Part shown: piece after piece, positions 49,401-61,400 of the stretch
Layout of the letters: the number at the start of each line of letters is the position of its first letter
How positions within the stretch are numbered: position 1 is the stretch's first letter
Source: Apostichopus japonicus
Lineage: Eukaryota > Echinodermata > Holothuroidea > Aspidochirotida > Stichopodidae
Assembly (NCBI RefSeq): GCF_037975245.1
Contig: NC_092570.1
Coordinates: forward strand, 6,615,001-6,679,000
Direction: 5' to 3'
Length of the DNA stretch: 64,000 nucleotides
Position numbers and translations under genes: made by a program
The notes under the pieces: model-generated
Databases searched by the model: none
Seen by the model: only the letters and a program-made list of their open reading frames with translations
Told to the model about the DNA's origin: nothing

Positions 49401-52400
49401 GGGTCCTCACCTGCCCCGGTGTCCGAATCACCGGGCCGCATGGGCCTGGCCCTACCTGCCCCGGTGTCCGTATCGCCGAATGTCTCGGTACAATTACCAA
49501 CCGCATGACTGTTGTTGACTTCTACATCTTACGCAGTATAGAAACCCTATTAATTTTGACCCTGCTTTAATGCAGGTAGTCGTAATAGATTTGATTTTTA
49601 TCGACATCATTCTATGAGTGTTATTTTCTCTATCCATGTAGTGCATACGGCCGACAACTTTGGCAAAGACGGCCAATATAGCTGTTCGGATCCCGCAATG
49701 ACCACTCTTGGCTTCGAGACTGACTGCAGGGGTGAACTTTTCTGCCTGCAGGATCCATATGGCTGTTCATGCGCCCCTGGTATTAGGGGGATATTTTGTC
49801 ACTTAGGTAAGAACGTCTTGTGCGCTGCGAAAATGTTGCATCAGTCATTGCACTTTCACAGTTTGGTGGTGTTTTGTAGTGTCAAGTTTAATTTGCATTA
49901 TTGTAGGTGAAAGTTCGCTTCCGTATATTACTATAACTTTATGGCAAAATTTATAGTTTTTTAAGCTTGAAGAAAAGCAATGAATGGTGTTACACTACAT
50001 GTATGGCATGGAAATTGAGATGAAAATGCCGTTAACGCCGTGGTTATGTCATTAATTATTCCTTATAAGGTCATGTAGTTTTATGTACTCACTTTACTAA
50101 ATGTCATTAGTACGAGGTCAGTACCAAAAGCCCATGAATTACTTTTCCAGCTCTGAAAAAGTCCTAGCAACAAAGCCCACCCTTCCATCCCGGCTCCCAT
50201 TGCCTCAGTTAAAATTTAGTGTGGTTATGGAATTAATTCGCTCAGTGTTCCATATTCGTGCTAACAAGTCTCCTTGCTGTGTGCAAAAACATGGAACTGT
50301 CCAAATTATTTTCATTTGGTATTGTGCTGCTTTGTAAAGTCACCAAATTTTAGACTGAGGTCAATAAATGTCATTGTAACAGCACCTAAATACTAGTAAA
50401 GTTATCCAGGCACCTGTGTCTGCAATGTTACACCTGTTAGCCTAAACATCCAGTCGTTTGATCGAAGCCACCGACGTTATTGCAAGCCCCTCAACTGAGG
50501 ATTGCCGTGTTTTCTTAGATCCTGTCTATATGGATATGCTTCTTCGTTTGTGGGAAATAACTGAGCGATAACATAATATCGATAAAGAAACTGCTCTTCA
50601 TTTAGCATCAAGTCTGTCCATTGCGAGCAATCATGACACAGTTATGCGTGTTGCAGAGGTACTTTAGTGTAATTGTAAATAAGAGTTCGCTGTGGGCCTA
50701 ATTCACACTTCATACTCAGTCATAGCCGAGGTTGGGCTAGAATAACACACAGGCCTTACTTTTAGGCCAATTGAGTACACTAATAGTAGTATTGTAGCCT
50801 GCCGAACGTTTGCCTACACTAACGACTAACGTACATGTTATTCTATCAAAGTAAGCCCTAACCATGACCGTCCGTATACTATAACCTTGCGAGGTTTATA
50901 CTTCCATGCCCTAACAGTAACAGTCGAAAACTAACTTTGATTTGCTGATTATATGCAGCAGGCGTACTGTGAGGATACTGAATCCTGAAAATAAAATAGC
51001 AAACGTAGATCAAGCCCAGGCCTTAGTTACAGTTACTGGTTAGTTCAAAATTACCTTTAAGAATAAGAGGATGCGAATTGTAAAAGGTTCTAAATGATGA
51101 TAGTAGGATGGTGACTTCGAAGTTCGCCCACTTAAGACTTAAAACACCCCAAAACTAAATCTTCTGGTATAAATCATTTAAAAATATACTTCATATGGTG
51201 GGAGAATTTTGTTATAGTACGATACACGGCCAAACTTTCTTTCCTGCAAACTGTTTTCACGTTGTTTTCCAAGAAGATTCTTCGTGATTGTGGAACTGGT
51301 ATTTCTTGCTAGAGTATTGCGAATTTCGGCCACGCAACCTACAGTGTGGCGCTGGTAAAAATTGGTGGCGCTGTTGCTCTTTCAGTAATTATAACAGACT
51401 TCATAGATCTTCGTCATTTTATTGACAAATATGTAAGTAATTTCTTGCACACGGGTCATTTTGGAGAGAAAATAACTGTAGCTTCGTACTTTTTGGTGAA
51501 ATTTGGCTCTTCCTGTAGGTTTTCATGGTGAAAATCGTGTATTTCTTAGGGTGCCCGAACTTCGCAGTATGGCGAACTTCGCAATACTGACTATACTATT
51601 AGTAATGAGCCCTAACATTTATAGCATGGCCTAGACTAACCAGAGTATAGCAGTTTAAAAATTTTAAAAATTTCAGTGTCACATGTATGCATGTATTTTA
51701 GATCCTCCTGCAAGCAGAAACTCGCGAAGAAGTCTCATTGGCTTATCAAAGCCGCAAGCTGACTGAAGTCGGTCTCTTACATTCATATTTAACGTCCATG
51801 ATTATGAATTATCAATTGTCAACAACTCTGTAACTGGACGACATACATTAATCTTGGAGTGTCTCAAACCGGTGACCTTATGGTTGGAAGGCAACAGCTT
51901 TAACCACTGAGCTAACACTTCACGATTAAAACATGTAAACAAGGAACTTGCCATCTTGTCATCAACTTGATGTATTAAAATTAAAATTCAACCTCCAATG
52001 GTCAATTTCTCCAGGCAGACTGAATTTATAAATAACATCCTGCTCATTTTATTGAACAAATTTTCATGTGTCAGTTTTTGTAGCGCATACTACGTAACCA
52101 CGGTAACCATTTCTACTGTGGCTAGATTCCCATATTCTGTGTAACCATCTGCCATTACCATCAACTGCAGATAAACATTAAACCCTAAAAACAAATAAAT
52201 TTACACTATGGTCCTTAATTCCAGAAAAAAATTTTGATGAGGAGTTTTGCTAATTCTTCAAATCAGTAACACTGCTACAGTGCATTATAATTGACATCAA
52301 CTCATATTTGAACCTTTTAAAAACCCATAACCATCAAGGGTGAACTGGTTAGGGTTGGGTGGAAAACTGGCATGAAAACTGGGGTATAACTGGTCAGTCA

Positions 52401-55400
52401 GTCCATACATGGTGTTCATCAGTGGCGGAGCGTCCATACAGTCATCCGCCCCCCCTGACGGACTCAAATGGACTGCTGGCGCCCTTTTCAGCTTTTTACC
52501 ACGTTTTAATTATTCGCGATTATTGACTTTTTTTATCGCGCTCTCATCTTTCTATTGACATTTGTCACATTTTTTCGGCGATGACACATATTTGTTCTTC
52601 TTTTATCTGCAAATTGCAAGGAAAGGGTCATTTCCTGCGATCTCGGGAGTATCTTACTCAAAAATTTCGGTACGCTCCGCGCCAACTGTGGTGGCGCTCC
52701 GCTTAGATAGTGCCGGAAGCGCCCCTACAGACCATTCTCGCCCCCCTTCACCAATACCCTTAGCTCGGCCACTGGTGTTCATGTTTTGTACACATGTTAC
52801 CATGTAACAATGCATAAGGAAAATGACCTCCATTAATGATGTAATAATGGTTTCACAACTGGAAGGTGACCTACCTCTGTAAGATTGTTTTCTTCAAATT
52901 ACAAATATACAGTTATTAAAAAAACAAAAAACAGTTACTTTAATCTTTTTTTTTGTTTTGTTGGGCAAAGTAAGTATATGAACTAGATAGCACAGTTTAG
53001 TACAGTAATATAACACTGCACACTTATTTTTCATCCAAGCAGCCTGGTTCTCACAAACCTTCAACCACACAGAACAACTCAAGTGAACTTTGTGATATCA
53101 TATTCCATTATTGATCAATTCATATAATGGAAATATTTATTTAAAGTTGCACCTTTTAAACCATTTTTTTCTTCTCCACTCAGCTTGTCAAAAAGGAACT
53201 TTTGGAGCTGACTGCAAGCAGACCTGCCACTGTGCTGCAGGATCATCATGTGACAGTAAAATGGGGATATGTTCCCCTCCTGGTTGTGAAGATGGCTGGA
53301 CTGGTGAAAACTGTAATGGTAAGACAGGAGCAGATGAGTCACCCGCCCCCCTCCCCTTCCCCACAGAAAGGATTCTGACAGCACCTTAAAGGCATTGAAA
53401 ACTCGCCCCCAATCCGCATGCCGAGCTCTGAAAAAGTTAACTTTCCGTGGCTTGAAGTGAAGTTTTCTTCTTGTTGCTACAAAATGCAGACACTAATGCA
53501 ACATGATACCTTGTTACCTGTTATCATTCTAGACCTGAGATGTCCATTGCTGCTATGTACACTCTGTTGTGGGTATTGACTGTAGCTGTATGTATTGACT
53601 GTACACTAGTGTCTAAATACTGACGGTAGCAAGCTGTGTGTGTGTATTTTCTGGGATCGATGGTGGTGATTAACACTTCTGTTACACCTCATTCGAAACT
53701 AGGTCAGATTACCGGCATGAGACGTTTCTTTATGCACGAGTCTTCACACCCTTTAACCCTACTACTAACCTACTAAGCCTCAATCCTACTATATCCCAAC
53801 TTTATAAAAACCTCATACTTTTGTAACACAATTTCTATTGCCAATAGGTAAGATTGAACTGAAACTATCGTTGTTAGATCAAATTCAATGCGCAGGAGAT
53901 TGATTAGCTGTTGCTTTTCCAAGCAAGCCTTACGTTGCACAGGCTTAGCACCCTTTCGTAGCAGCAGTACCCAAGTCTATAACCTTCATTGCATGGAAGA
54001 ATTGTGCTGTCCTTTTTCGTTATTAGGTTCATTAACTGCTGATGTTAACTATTGATTATGTACCGTCCGACCACTTCTTGACCAAAAGCAACAAATCTTA
54101 ACAAACTTAGCATTTTCTACTCAACTATGGAAAATAATATAAAGTATCCCATGACTAAAGAGATACATTCACCTCTTGGTTTCATATCATTTCACACTAT
54201 TGGTTTGAAGTTAAAAAAAACTTTCTTGGAATTATACTATATTATTATATTTCACATGTCACACATGTCACATATTTTCATGGTTGATTCTAAAGGTAGT
54301 TTCAGTGTTGATTTGACATAGCGTAATAGTTGAGAGAGGTTTAAATGTTCCGCGGTCATCTGTATTGTTTGGCTCTCAATTTAAAACTATGATAATTAAT
54401 GCTTGCAATAAGAAGGGCCCTGACTATACGATGCACTCGTTTAACATGTGCTATAAGGCTAAACTCATATAAGTTTCATGTTCTACTCGAGATCTGTAGC
54501 CCAGATGATAGATGAACTTTTTGTAGGCGAGGTTTTGCATCTCAATGGAATTTGTACATACTACGGTACACAATAAGCCCTGCAGTTTCACAGATTAAAG
54601 AGATTAAGCACACATGACTGAAATCTAATGGATTTCATTTAGAATAAGTTATATAGTGTTAAAGTTTCCAAATAAAAACAGGTTTCATCACAATTCTTTC
54701 TGGAAATGGAGGTTTGGTAGGCTTGACCCTTTATGCCGGCTGCAGGTTGACTTTACGTCTCTCCTTCCCTCTCCCTCTCTCCCTCCCCATCCCTTTTACT
54801 CCCTCCACCTCTCCCTTCCCTCTCTCCTTCCCCCTCCATCCCTTTTCCTCCCACCACCTCTCTCCCTCCCTCCCTATCCCTCCTTCTCCACTTGTTGTAT
54901 TTTTGTTTATATTTGTCTTATCCTTGTGAGTGACTTTCTTTTGGTTTCTAGAGAGAATAACATGCAGACATGAACCGTGTGAGAATGGTGGAGAATGCGA
55001 AGATGTCGGCATCAATGACAGTTTCCAGTGTAATTGTCTTGAAGGATTCATTGGAGATACTTGTGAAGGTCAGTAGCAAAGAACACTTTACTTTATTAAT
55101 CAAAAGTTTGGCATTAAATATCATAGCAATATTTTTGCTAGAGTATCACCATGAAAATTCCTTCAGATGCTTGATCTGTTACCAGCAGCAAGGTCTATAA
55201 AGGAAATTGTCTGTTACGACCCTAAAATAGCTTGTAGTCAGTCTCAACATCCAAATCAGTTGCTGAACTGTTGGTAAAATCGACTAATTGAATGTATTTA
55301 GTCAATATCCTTACTTACATGCCATGGGCAAAAGATGTGTTTTGGTTCATCTCGTTCCAAGCAGTGTTCCATGAACAACCTCCCTAACTACCACAAAGTG

Positions 55401-58400
55401 GTCAATTATCATTTTTGCAGCACTTGGTATTCTCTTTTACACACACTCACAGAAACGAAACATTGGATTTTACTTTGGCTTGATATTATTTTGTACATCT
55501 GAAGCTTTTAGCAGTAGAATTTGCTAACCGTTTACTAGCTAGGGGCCTAAAATGTGTGTAAGGCAGATCATCCATTCGTGTGCCAGCTGTACGGATCAAT
55601 ATATTAGACTTAATTAACATGTAATGCAATTTGGAGAGTATGTGTATCACAGCGTCATGGTTGGTCTCCTACTTTCCAGTTCCGTTATAATCATTTTCTG
55701 AGCTTTTATTTAAATTTGTTTCAGTTCTTTCTCCTTGCTCTTCTGATCCTTGCCAAAATGGAGCCACTTGCACCGATGGAGAATTTGGAGACTACACTTG
55801 TGAGTGTGCTCCTGGCTTTGAAGGCACAAACTGTGACATTGGTAAGTATCATGGAATGAAAAATCTAATTGAAAATTGGAAGAAAAAAGCTGGGATGTTA
55901 TGTAGAAAAATAGAAAAGACAAACTGATTATAAATACCCTTTGAAAGACATTATTTTCACCTTTAGAGAGCATTCTAAGTATTAAAACATTTTTCATTGT
56001 ATCAACTACAGTATAATGGTGTCATGTTCCATATATATACAACCACGATAAACATACAAGTATGGCAAGATGGCACTATTCTGGGCCAATCAAGAAGCAG
56101 TGGTGAGTGGGGGGAGGGAGAGGAGAGGAGTTGAACAATACCAGTGTTGTTACTAAAAAAGTGAACTATTCAGTGTGGCAACTTAAAGAAGTGTCAAAAG
56201 TTATGGAAAGCGGTGTTAGCAATCAGTTACCGCAGTTGTTCTTTATAGAGTGTGTTTTGCACAAGAAAAACTGAATATGTCTTTATTATTCCAGCACCTG
56301 CTCCTTGCTCCTCTGAGCCTTGTGAAAATGGTGCTATGTGTACAGATGGAGAAGGTGACTACACCTGTGAATGCCCTCCTGGCTTTGAAGGCAAAAACTG
56401 TGAAACTGGTAAGCGATATGAATATATTTGAAAACAGCAAATGAAGGATGTGGACTTTGTTTCGTAACTGTAAACGGTTATGAAATGTTAGGAGCCTTGT
56501 CTAAAACAGTTGATGGTAGATTGTCTTTTTCTGGCTTTGAAGGTCAAAACTGTGAAACTGGTAAGCGAGATGAAAGTATTATTCAAGACAGTAAATTAGG
56601 CATTGGTCTGTTTCTTCTAGACGGTTACCCTGTTTGTCTGTCATGGTGTGTTGATTATATACTACACACGATCAGTTTCATTTTGTCTTTCTAAAGTGTT
56701 TCCGATGCGATGCGGCCCGTTATGATAATGACAGTTGTATGTGCGGGTAAATGAATTATGGCAAATATCCACCCATTGTCAGTTTGAGCTCTGGCTTACT
56801 TCTACTTAACTACTTAGGATGGTAGTAGTAGTGTCTTTGTTTTTTTGTGAAAGGCACTTTTTTGCTTTTTTTTATGTGGAATTAGGGATTTTGTCAGCTG
56901 TTGTTGTGATGGAATTTTTTTTTGTTTTCAAATTGTATACTTTTTAAATTCAAAATTATTGAACAGATTTTTTTCCCTCCCCCTCTCAAGAGTCCTGTAA
57001 CGCTGCTTGCCCTCTGATATATGTACCAGTCTGTGGTTCTGATGGAGTAACTTATGGCAATGAATGTGTCTTTACTTCTGGAGCCAAATGCAGAGATGAA
57101 ACTTTAACCTTTACAGAGGGTGAATGTACTGGTAAGTAAATTTTTGATGAAGTGAATACAATGGTCTGATATAGATTTCTCTAAGTTGAAATTTGACTTG
57201 TAATGTAGAATTTATTTGACCTTTCATCTTGAAAGTTTCGACCTGAAGATGAAAGTTGATTGTAAAACTGTTATAAAATGTTAGAAGTATGTGACTACTG
57301 GGAAAACCCTTCATCAATACTGTAGATTTGATTCATGATAGCAACTACTCCTTGCTCCTCTGTGCCCTTGTGAAAATGGCTCTACTTGTACCGATGGAAA
57401 ACTAGGAGAATACACTTGTGAATGATCAAAGATAAATTTTTGTGTTGGTGTACAAATTGAACCAAAAATAGATGGGAGAGTACAATATACGATTTGATGA
57501 AATATTTTGTGCTCAAGTCTGTTTTAATTCCGAGACTACAGAAACTATAAAAAGGAATTGACTGATTGATTAATTGATTAATTAATTAATAAATGAATTG
57601 AACGGTACATTCCAGTTCATTTCTGCCATTAACATTCCAGTCCGTCATTTACATAATTAGAAGAAACAAACAGAGAAGACAGAAAGAGAGAAAAAAGAAA
57701 GCAGTCTACAAATTATACAAAGTTATTAATTAAGTAGTTTTCTAAGGTTCTCTTGAAGGAAGATTAAGAATTACAGCACTGAATGTGACTAGGAAGAGGT
57801 GACCATTTTTAGATGGTTTTAAAGTTTTCCCCGTTAGTTGTTAAACTGCGGATATGGGGTGCACACTAAACCTGGTTGTGACCTTTCATAACCACACCCT
57901 GTGTAGAAGCCTGGTAAAATCACTAGAGAAACTCTACGGTTGGATGGTTTATACGAGAAACATACGATTAACTAATCATGTTTATAAGGGTGTTGTAAGC
58001 CAGATCTGCTCAAGTTTAGTTATAAGCCAAAAGCCATATTGTCAAATTATGGTTTTCTCATTGAGCAATTCATGGGCATAAAATCAAATTTCACTGTTTT
58101 CATGTTGTCAGCTCTGATATAACATCCATAATACATACAGTTGTTATACCTGAATACTGTTTGCTCACAGTTTAACGTTTTTACAAATTCATCAGATTTT
58201 GAATATTTTTCTTCAATTTGCCTGGTGCAAGGTTGTAAATATAGCAAATTTGATTAACTCTCTGCAAAGTCTACACTAAGTTAAAGATCAAAAAATTTAT
58301 TTCCATTGTTTCATGATCATAATCATGATCATGGTCGAAGAGATGTTTAAAATGAGCTTCAAATCCGATTGTGTTTTGTTCTTAAAATATTATTTATATA

Positions 58401-61400
58401 AGATATTGATTTCCATTGCTTTATGATCAGAAAACAGAATCATAATAATTTTTTTCTCTCTCTTTTTGTACTCAAATGTTAGGTGCTACAAGTAAAGAAC
58501 TGAAAGAACTTGAGAAACCAAATAGCTTAATAAATTTATGAACAGAGAAAGTGGTTTGAAAAATTATTAAAAATAAACAAAAGCAGAACAGATGATACAA
58601 AGAATAAAACACAAATTGCAGTATTACACAACACAAAGTCAAAGATATGTTTAAATGAGCTTAATACCCGAGCTCGTTTTGTTCTTAAAATAATTATATA
58701 ATCCCGTAAAAATTTGTATATGTTGTTTCCATTTGTTTATAGAAGAAGTATCATGTGATAAGCCATGTCCAAGGATTTTTGATCCCATCTGCGGCTCTGA
58801 TGGAGTGACTTATGAAAATGAATGTCTCTTCGAGGTAGCGTCTTGCAAAGATGAAACTTTAACATCTACACCTGGTGAATGTCCTGCTGGTAAGTATCTG
58901 TACCGGATTTTATCAATATAAAGAGTAGGTTATTCTCGGTAAGTTCAAGGATCCATTCTGTTTCACGGGGGTTTTTTCCTGGCAGCAGTTTAAATTCACT
59001 TGAGGGTAACAATTTTAAATCCTTGTAAATAAGGTAACTTGGAAAGTACAGCTTGGTTGAACTTCAAAGCTGATATGTAGATGACTGCTTGTTAGGTAAT
59101 TCACAAACATTATGTAAATAGAGGTCAAAGGTAGGATCCTACTTTTGGTCGTAGTTATTAGAATTTGATGTCATATTTTGTGTACAAATTGAACCAAGAA
59201 TAAATGGGAGAGTACAATATAATGATTTGATGAAATATTTTGTGCTCAAGTCAGTTTTCAAGATTATAGAAACTATGACTAGGAATTGATTGATTAATTA
59301 ATAAATTAATCGAACGGTACATTCCAGTCAATTCTGCCATTTACATTCCAGTCCGTCATTAACATATTTAGAAGAAACGAACAGATAAGACAATAAGAAG
59401 AGACAAAACAAAAGACAGAGAGAGAAAAGACAAAAGAAAGCAGCCTACAAACTATTCAAATTTATTAGTTAAGTAGTTTGTTTTTAAGTTTTTCTTGAAG
59501 GAAGATTAAGAATTACAGCTCTGAATGTGACTAGGAAGAGATGACCACTTTAAGATGGTTTTGAAGTTTTTCCCTGATAGTTGTTAATACACAACATAAA
59601 GTCAAAGATATGTTTAAATGAGCTTAATATCAGAGTGCGTTTTGTTCTTAAAATAATTATTAATCCCGTAAAAATCTGTATATGTTGTTTCCATTTGTTT
59701 ATAGAAGAAGTATCATGTGATAAGTCATGTCCAAGGATTTTTGATCCCATCTGCGGCTCTGATGGAGTGACTTATGAAAATGAATGTCTCTTCGAGGTAG
59801 CGTCTTGCAAAGATGAAACTTTAACATCTACACCTGGTGAATGTCCTGCTGGTAAGTATCTTTACCAGATTTTATCAATATAAAGAGTAGGTTATTCTCG
59901 GTAAGTTCAAGGATCCATTCTGTTTCATGGGTTTTTTTTTCTTGGCAGCGGTTAAAGTTCACTTGAGGGTAACAATTTTAAATCCTTGTAAATAAGGTAA
60001 CTTGGAAAGTACAGCTTGGTTGAACTTCAAAGCTGAGATGTAGATGCACTGCTTGTTAGGTAATTCATGAACATTATGTAAATAGAGGTCAAAGGTTGGA
60101 TCCTACTTTTGGTCATAGTTTATAAGAATTTGATGTAATATTTTGTGTACAAATTGAACCAAGAATAAATGGGAGAGTACAATATAATGAATTGATGAAA
60201 TATTTTGTGCTCAAGTCAGTTTCCAAGATTATAGAAACTATGACTAGGAATTGATTGATTGATTAATTGATTTTTTAATTAATAAATGAATTGAATGGTA
60301 CATTCCAGTCCACTTTGAAAGCTAGATGAGATTTTAATGCGATACTCTGGTAAGAGAATCAATTTTTGACAATTTAATATGGTCTCATCATTTTTGCACA
60401 TACAACAGTTTGTCCTGAAAATTATTGTGAAAATGGAGCGACATGTCGTGGTGATTCAGAGAGTTATACCTGTGAATGTCCTCCAGGATTTAAAGGCGAA
60501 AACTGTGAAACACGTAAGATGTTTATTTACAATTATTATTAATATTTTATGGGATGACTGTTTTCAAAATAGTCTGCAGATGAAGTTAGAGGACACATTT
60601 AGGCCTACCGACCAACATACAATTACCTAAACACAGGCTCATTTGATAAGCAAATTTGTTAACAGTATCTCTTTTGACTCTTTGACAACTCAAAATGAGC
60701 AGTTTGCTTCAGAGAAATGCATGACTCTGAATTGGATGAGATTTAATTATGAGCATGTATTTTGTTTTGTTTTGTTTTTGTTTTTTGGTAAGTCTAGAGA
60801 TCAATTGTATGTCAATGTGATTCTCCCCTTTAGTATTCTAGTCCAAAGTTTAGCTCGCTATAAGAAATGCTAGAAGTCTTCAAAATTGCTTTCCTAGTGT
60901 TTCGGATTCTCCAAATAAGTTGTAGTCCATTCAGGATCAGTTTTAAAATAGAACATTTGAAATATCTCAGTGTAGGAAATTAAATTTAATACATATTGTT
61001 TCTTGGGAGTTGAGGGAGGGGGGGGGGTTGGGGGGTATAATGAGGACATTTAATAAATCCAAAACATGGAAACTGTTAAAAGTATGCCCCAAAATTTCAC
61101 ATCGCAAAAGCATGTGTTGATAAATTGGTTGCTTGGTAGAACACCAAGCATGATTGTGTCAAGTCAAAGGTGAAAGAGTTGTTTCATCAGGAGTTAATGG
61201 AATAATCTGCTATGATTTTTTTTCTTTTCTTGTTGGAGAGAAAATAACTTCTGCTTTCGTTGGTTTCCTTGATCAGTACTTATTATATCTCTCTTTCTCT
61301 TCTCTCTGTCAAATATTTTACAGCTCTCCAATGTCAGTGTAACTTGTGGGTGGAGCCTCACCACTTGACCTTTGACGGACAAGAGTTCACATTCCAGGGA

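Larger units (their letters stand above)
49807..53183 (+). other. Intron 5 of the mosaic gene
   Basis: A 3.4-kb intron between Tie-type EGF 2 and EGF 3. It holds a tRNA-derived SINE and an hAT element (listed separately). I see no further exon in it. Confidence 0.7.

Noticed and set aside
51861-51916. tRNA gene
   Set aside because: A and B boxes are present but the cloverleaf arms do not form, and it is continuous with a repeated SINE body.
56428-56694. 88-residue open frame continuing the duplicated EGF fragment
   Set aside because: Only ten residues resemble EGF; the rest is intron sequence without splice support.
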